NCBI GenBank assembly: GCA_034679345.1
Contig: JAXDAY010000033.1
Coordinates: forward strand, 1 to 64,000
From: JAXDAY01 sp034679345
GTDB lineage: Bacteria > Eisenbacteria > RBG-16-71-46 > CAIMUX01 > VGJL01
DNA: 64,000 nucleotides
Direction of reading: 5' to 3'
Position 1 is the first letter of the stretch. Each line of letters opens with the position of its first letter. A program made the position numbers and the translations under genes. This document shows positions 60,555 through 64,000 of this stretch, one piece after another. Below the pieces are notes generated by a model. It had not been told where the DNA came from, searched no databases, and saw only the letters and a program-made list of their open reading frames with translations.

Positions 60555-61979
60555 TCAGCGCTTCGGCCTGATGTTCACGTTCAGGCGAAAGTGATTCATC
60601 GGGTCGAATCGGGTCTTGAGCTCGACCAGCCGATCGTAATTGGCGCCGTAGCTCGCCCTCACACGGTCCTGGTCGTCGTGGGTCAGGAAGTTCACATACG
60701 CTCCGCCCGTCGCGAAAGCCTCCGCCGCCCTCAGTAGCGCGCGTGCCCACTCCATGCACTCAACGTCCTTCGACGGGTCGCTCCACCTTCCGTGCACGTT
60801 GAGGATGAACTGCGCGTCCCGAGCGGCATAGGCGGTGGCGTGCGTCGGCACGCGGTTGACTGCTCCTCCAACCTGTAACACCCCGATGTCCGATTGCGGG
60901 TCGGGGATCCTCCGCGCGAAGTCGACGAGAACGTCGATGAGACCGTCGCTTAGCTTCGCGATGTTGTGCGACTTCCAGTAGTTGCGAGCGCCCGCTCCAA
61001 GCAGGGGATCCAGGGCTCTCTGCCATTCGGTGAACGGCGTGGGGGCGATCACATCGGCCAGGGGTCTGCCGTACCCGCGCAACGGAGCCGCGACGCGCTC
61101 TCCGTCCGGTACCCTGCCGCAATGGCACACGGCCAAGATCAGGACCTCCCTTCCATGCCACTCGGGAGCCAGGAATGGAAGAGGTGGGGCCTGCCGCAGA
61201 ACGGCCCAGCAGACGAACTCCTCAGGCGTATCCGCGATGAAGTCGCGATAGAAGCGCAGCGCGTCGCGGGCCGCATCGAGCGGATGGATGATCAGTCCGG
61301 AAAGGATTTCGGGACCCATCTCGTGCAGGCGAAACTCGAAGGACGTCACCACCCCGAAGTTGCCCCCGCCCCCGCGCACTCCCCAGAACAGATCCGCGTG
61401 CTCGGTCGCGCTCGCGCGGAGCGTCTCGCCTGATGCCAGTACGATCTCGACCGAGTTCAGGTTGTCGATCGTCAGCCCGTATCGGCGGCTGATCCAGCCG
61501 AAGCCGCCCCCCAAGGTCAGGCCGGCGATGCCGGTGGTCGAGTTGATCCCGAGAGGGGTCACGAGGCCGTGGGCCTGCGTCGCCCGATCCACGTCGGCCA
61601 GTATCGCCCCGGATCCCACCCGCACGGTTCTGTGCGTCGGGTCCACCTGGATCGTGCTCATGAGAGAGAGGTCGATCACGATACCGCCATCGCAAACGCC
61701 GGTCCCCGCAATATTGTGGCCCCCTCCACGAACCGCCACGAGCAAGTCATGCCTGCGGGCGAAGCGAATCGCCTCGACCACATCTTGCGTCTCCGCGCAT
61801 CGCACGATCAACGCCGGGCGGCGATCGAACATGGCGTTCCAGACTGCGCGCGCCTTGTCGTACTCGGCCGAAGAAGGCGTCAGGACCTGACCCCCCATGG
61901 TCCGTGAGAGCTCATCGACGAGCCCCTGCTTGATCGTCGTCTGCCCGCCCGCGCGGGTCATCACATGCAGATCTGGCAT
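60555..61979 (-). CDS. FAD-linked oxidase, berberine-bridge-enzyme-like
   Basis: This 474-residue flavoprotein has an FAD_binding_4 domain. The covalent-flavin His is His88 in VRGGGHNIAGTGVCDGG. The PP-loop region is IAGLTLGGGFGWISRRYG. The second attachment Cys of bicovalent BBE enzymes is absent (TTGIAG in its place), so the flavin is probably held by one bond only. The BBE C-terminal motif YGANYDRLVELKTRFDPMN is present. Members oxidise alcohols, sugars or similar molecules; the substrate is unknown. It seems to be cytoplasmic, as it lacks a signal peptide. Confidence 0.9.
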   Translation of the reverse strand: MPDLHVMTRAGGQTTIKQGLVDELSRTMGGQVLTPSSAEYDKARAVWNAMFDRRPALIVRCAETQDVVEAIRFARRHDLLVAVRGGGHNIAGTGVCDGGIVIDLSLMSTIQVDPTHRTVRVGSGAILADVDRATQAHGLVTPLGINSTTGIAGLTLGGGFGWISRRYGLTIDNLNSVEIVLASGETLRASATEHADLFWGVRGGGGNFGVVTSFEFRLHEMGPEILSGLIIHPLDAARDALRFYRDFIADTPEEFVCWAVLRQAPPLPFLAPEWHGREVLILAVCHCGRVPDGERVAAPLRGYGRPLADVIAPTPFTEWQRALDPLLGAGARNYWKSHNIAKLSDGLIDVLVDFARRIPDPQSDIGVLQVGGAVNRVPTHATAYAARDAQFILNVHGRWSDPSKDVECMEWARALLRAAEAFATGGAYVNFLTHDDQDRVRASYGANYDRLVELKTRFDPMNHFRLNVNIRPKR

Positions 61980-62490
61980 ATCTCTCTCCCCTGTCGTGTC
62001 CCTCTAGTGCGGCTTCCACCCGCACTCGGCGGAAGCCAGCGGCTCATGTGCGGCAGGCGCCTTCGATGTGCTGGACCGAAGAGCATACGCGGTGGATGGG
62101 ACGATGCGCCAGAGCGATCGCGCCAGAACCGGATGATCGCCGAGGGGGGGATAAGCTGCGTTTGAGTGAAGGAATTCACCACAAAGACCGGGCTGTCGCG
62201 GCGGTTGTCGGGCTCCCTGGGACGCTGCGACTCGGCGCCCGCATGCCTGTCGCTCCTGCAGAAACTCCCCGACTTTGTAGATCTCGCACGCTGCCCAAGT
62301 CGGTGCTCCCGGCGGAAGCGTCCTGACGGCGGACGGGCAAACCACTTGGCCCGCGTCGATTGCGCGGCCGAGGCCCCCTGGCATGGCGACCGGCATGAAT
62401 CCTGTTCCTTTCGCTACCGGCCGGACGGCCCGCGCAAGTGCTTCCGGCGGGCGGCCAGAGGATGGCCGGCTCGTGAAAGGAGGAGCTGTC
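61980..62490. other. Long intergenic region with no supported gene
   Basis: This 511-base stretch has several overlapping frames, none with a credible start, domain or codon pattern. Arg, Pro and Ser-rich translations suggest chance. The short AT-richer words ACCACAAAGAC (about 62177) and ATCTTTGTGATCTTTGCG (about 62548, inside the next gene) are partial inverted copies; this may be a remnant of a repeat. A degraded gene cannot be excluded. Confidence 0.4.
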
Positions 62491-63180
62491 ATGACTCGAC
62501 TCACGCAGACCCAACCGAGGGGCACGAGCGGAGAGAGCGCCTCGAATCTTTGTGATCTTTGCGTGTGTTCGTCGCGAATCGATCGATTCCTCATCATCGT
62601 CACGACCCTGATCCTGTCTTGCGCCTTGGTCTGGGCAGGGAATGCCCGCGCCGATATCGGCGAGTACGGGCCGCACCTGGCATACAGCAAGGCAGCCGAT
62701 TCCGACGAGGGCAACTACCTCGTGGGAGGCCATATGGAGTTCAAGCTCGCGCCCTTCCTGGGCGTGCGAGGAGCGGTCGACTACCGCTCGAGCGAGCGAT
62801 TCCGGATTGCGAGCGAAGAAGGCGGGCTCGTGCGCGTGAAGAGCATCCCGGTCACCGTATCGGGGAAACTCTACCTGCCGCTCACCCCATCCGCCTCCCC
62901 GTTCATGCAGGCGGGAGCGGGGTGGTACCGGGTGGTCTACGACTACTCGGGCGTGGTTGAGCAGGCGACAGGCCTGAGCGACCAGTCCGTCACGACCTTT
63001 GGCTGGCACGTGGGCGGCGGCCTGAGACTCGCCCTCTCACCGAGAGTCTCCCTCTCTGGAGAAGCCCAGTACGTCTTCGTCGATCCCGAGAAGGAGCTGG
63101 ACACCGAAGTCCGCGAGCAGATTCGAAATCTGGACTATAACTCGGCGACCTTCGGAGTCGGCCTGAGCGTGGCGTTCTAG
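62491..63180 (+). CDS. Outer-membrane beta-barrel protein
   Basis: This 229-residue protein has a signal-like segment (FLIIVTTLILSCALVWAGNARA) starting near residue 32, so the real start may be later. The mature part is made of beta strands with GNYLVGGHMEFKLAPFLGVR, VSGKLYLPLTP and TFGWHVGGGLRLALSP, and it ends in Phe (GLSVAF). This fits an eight-strand outer-membrane barrel. It is likely paralogous to the next gene, with which it shares GGHMEF. The ATG at 62491 follows AAAGGAGG. Confidence 0.7.
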   Translation: MTRLTQTQPRGTSGESASNLCDLCVCSSRIDRFLIIVTTLILSCALVWAGNARADIGEYGPHLAYSKAADSDEGNYLVGGHMEFKLAPFLGVRGAVDYRSSERFRIASEEGGLVRVKSIPVTVSGKLYLPLTPSASPFMQAGAGWYRVVYDYSGVVEQATGLSDQSVTTFGWHVGGGLRLALSPRVSLSGEAQYVFVDPEKELDTEVREQIRNLDYNSATFGVGLSVAF

Positions 63181-63234
63181 CCTGCATCGCGGCGCCCGCC
63201 GGCTCCGCCGCAACCCAAGTCCGAGGAGGTCCCC

Positions 63235-63732
63235 ATGCGATCTGTACTACTATGTGCGATGACGGTATGCGGCTTGCTGACCGCGTTCACTGCGTCCTCA
63301 AGCGCGTTTGGGCTGTCGGGTATCGGCTTTCGCGGAGGATTCGCCGATCCGGAAGGGCTCGATGGGACCGTGGTCCTCGGAGGACACATGGAGTTCGAGG
63401 AGAGAGGCACGCGCCTCCATCTACAGCCGAACCTTCTTTACTGGAGCAGCGATCACGTCTCGAACGTGAACCCCAACTTCGATCTCTATTACCACTTCCG
63501 TCCCGCCGGAACGGTCGCGCCATTTCTCGGCGCGGGCTTCGGCCTCCACTTCATTCGAGTCGACCTGCCTCGCCACGAGGACGACGACGAGACGAACGTC
63601 GGCTTGAATATCTTCGGAGGCATCCTCTTCCCGGGTCGAACGGTCGATTTCTTCATCGAGGGCAGAGTCGCATTGAGCGAGCTGGATACCACATCGATCC
63701 AAGGAGGGGTGACCTTCGCGGTTGGAAACTGA
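63235..63732 (+). CDS. Outer-membrane beta-barrel protein, paralogue
   Basis: This 165-residue protein has a signal peptide (MRSVLLCAMTVCGLLTAFTA). Strands include GTVVLGGHMEFEERGTRLHL, FDLYYHFRPAGTVAPFLGAG and FIEGRVALSELDTTSIQGG. It shares the GGHMEF motif and layout with the gene before it, so the two form a tandem pair. The ATG at 63235 follows GAGGAGG. The function is unknown. Confidence 0.7.
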   Translation: MRSVLLCAMTVCGLLTAFTASSSAFGLSGIGFRGGFADPEGLDGTVVLGGHMEFEERGTRLHLQPNLLYWSSDHVSNVNPNFDLYYHFRPAGTVAPFLGAGFGLHFIRVDLPRHEDDDETNVGLNIFGGILFPGRTVDFFIEGRVALSELDTTSIQGGVTFAVGN

Positions 63733-63781
63733 ACGACCGCTCGGATCATGGGTTCATGGAAACTGGAAGGAGACGAAATCC

Positions 63782-64000
63782 ATGAGAACGAGTACGGCGC
63801 TCGCGACGCTCTGCATCCTGGCTCTGATGGGATGCGATGACGCATCGACGCACCCGGCAAAAGACCTCCAGGGGGCGATCCGGGTCCTCCTGACCGATCG
63901 CCCCGCGGAGTTCGACGAGGTGAACATCGTGGTCACGGAGGTGAGTAGCCACGCAGCGGAGGCGGATAGCGCCTCGGGCTGGATCGTCCTCGATGATCGG
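63782..64000 (+). CDS. DUF4382-family lipoprotein, truncated by the window end
   Basis: Only the first 73 residues are visible. A signal peptide with lipobox LALMGC leads into the DUF4382 start (GAIRVLLTDRPAEFDEVNIVVTEV), a beta domain of exported lipoproteins. The ATG at 63782 follows GAAGGAGACG. It probably belongs to the same run of envelope genes as the two barrels before it. Confidence 0.75.
   Translation, partial: MRTSTALATLCILALMGCDDASTHPAKDLQGAIRVLLTDRPAEFDEVNIVVTEVSSHAAEADSASGWIVLDDR

Noticed and set aside
62166..62555. 129-codon plus-strand frame in the long intergenic region
   Set aside because: No good ribosome site, no domain, atypical composition, and overlap with the start of the next gene.
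1..64000. Global reassignment of UGA to an amino acid
   Set aside because: Many genes here, such as thiC, fumC and norR, end properly at TGA, and only a few genes contain an internal one, each with local context.
1..64000. tRNA, rRNA, CRISPR or insertion sequence
   Set aside because: I looked for T-loop and anticodon patterns, rRNA motifs, regularly spaced repeats and transposase motifs and saw none. A covariance scan could still find a tRNA that I missed.

Overview
The window is GC-rich, densely coded DNA (roughly two thirds G+C by eye) with mostly strong AGGAGG-type ribosome binding sites. I see no tRNA, rRNA, CRISPR array or insertion sequence. Many exported proteins end in a FlgD-like/T9SS-style C-terminal Ig domain (NPxPF ... 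WDGRDxxGxxxPSGxYxxRL). Two gingipain-like C25 proteins, a two-component-propeller histidine kinase and a PP2C/STAS pair are also present. Together these suggest an uncultured Gram-negative bacterium of the FCB group, in the style of Candidatus Eisenbacteria or Krumholzibacteriota. That assignment is inference from gene content.

Layout. 0-8 kb: TGS-domain GTPase, purN, a TPP riboswitch with thiC, an M16 peptidase pair and a ParB-domain protein. 8-13 kb: a GntR(YtrA-type)/small membrane protein/CocE-type hydrolase operon and an exported protein interrupted by a TGA. 13-23 kb: trpB2, two exported proteins, a YHS-like lipoprotein with an in-frame TGA, fumC, a DMT permease and a flippase. 23-34 kb: two giant C25-family exported proteins around a beta-helix protein. 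34-38 kb: a minus-strand cluster of an outer-membrane protein, an LVIVD/FGE-sulfatase lipoprotein, an ArsC-like protein with an in-frame TGA, and a STAS protein. 38-46 kb: a hybrid propeller histidine kinase with a LuxR regulator, then three exported proteins. 46-55.4 kb: a redox and nitrosative-stress block with CoA-disulfide reductase-rhodanese, a TGA-containing peroxiredoxin, DUF134, a NifX-like protein, DUF6448, quinol NO reductase, YtfE and NorR. 55-64 kb: an exported class-II amidotransferase, a DksA-finger PP2C phosphatase, a zinc metallopeptidase, a CDP-alcohol transferase, a lectin-like protein, an FAD oxidase, two outer-membrane barrels and a truncated DUF4382 lipoprotein.

The main discovery is selenocysteine. 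Three genes that a standard gene caller would split at TGA are intact if UGA is read as Sec: a peroxiredoxin (Sec at the peroxidatic Cys position), an ArsC-family protein (Sec in a UxxC motif) and a YHS/TRASH-like lipoprotein (Sec in place of the second Cys of an FCC motif). Each UGA is followed at a similar distance by a perfect hairpin whose loop contains GU (GGUC, GGUAC, CGUGC), as expected for a bacterial SECIS. The YHS-type selenoprotein may be a new selenoprotein family. UGA still acts as an ordinary stop in many other genes here, so the code is not globally reassigned.

The 46-55 kb block reads as a coordinated response to NO and peroxide. NorR probably activates a sigma-54 promoter in front of ytfE-norZ-DUF6448, and the divergent DUF134 and prxU genes share a region carrying a repeated operator-like sequence.
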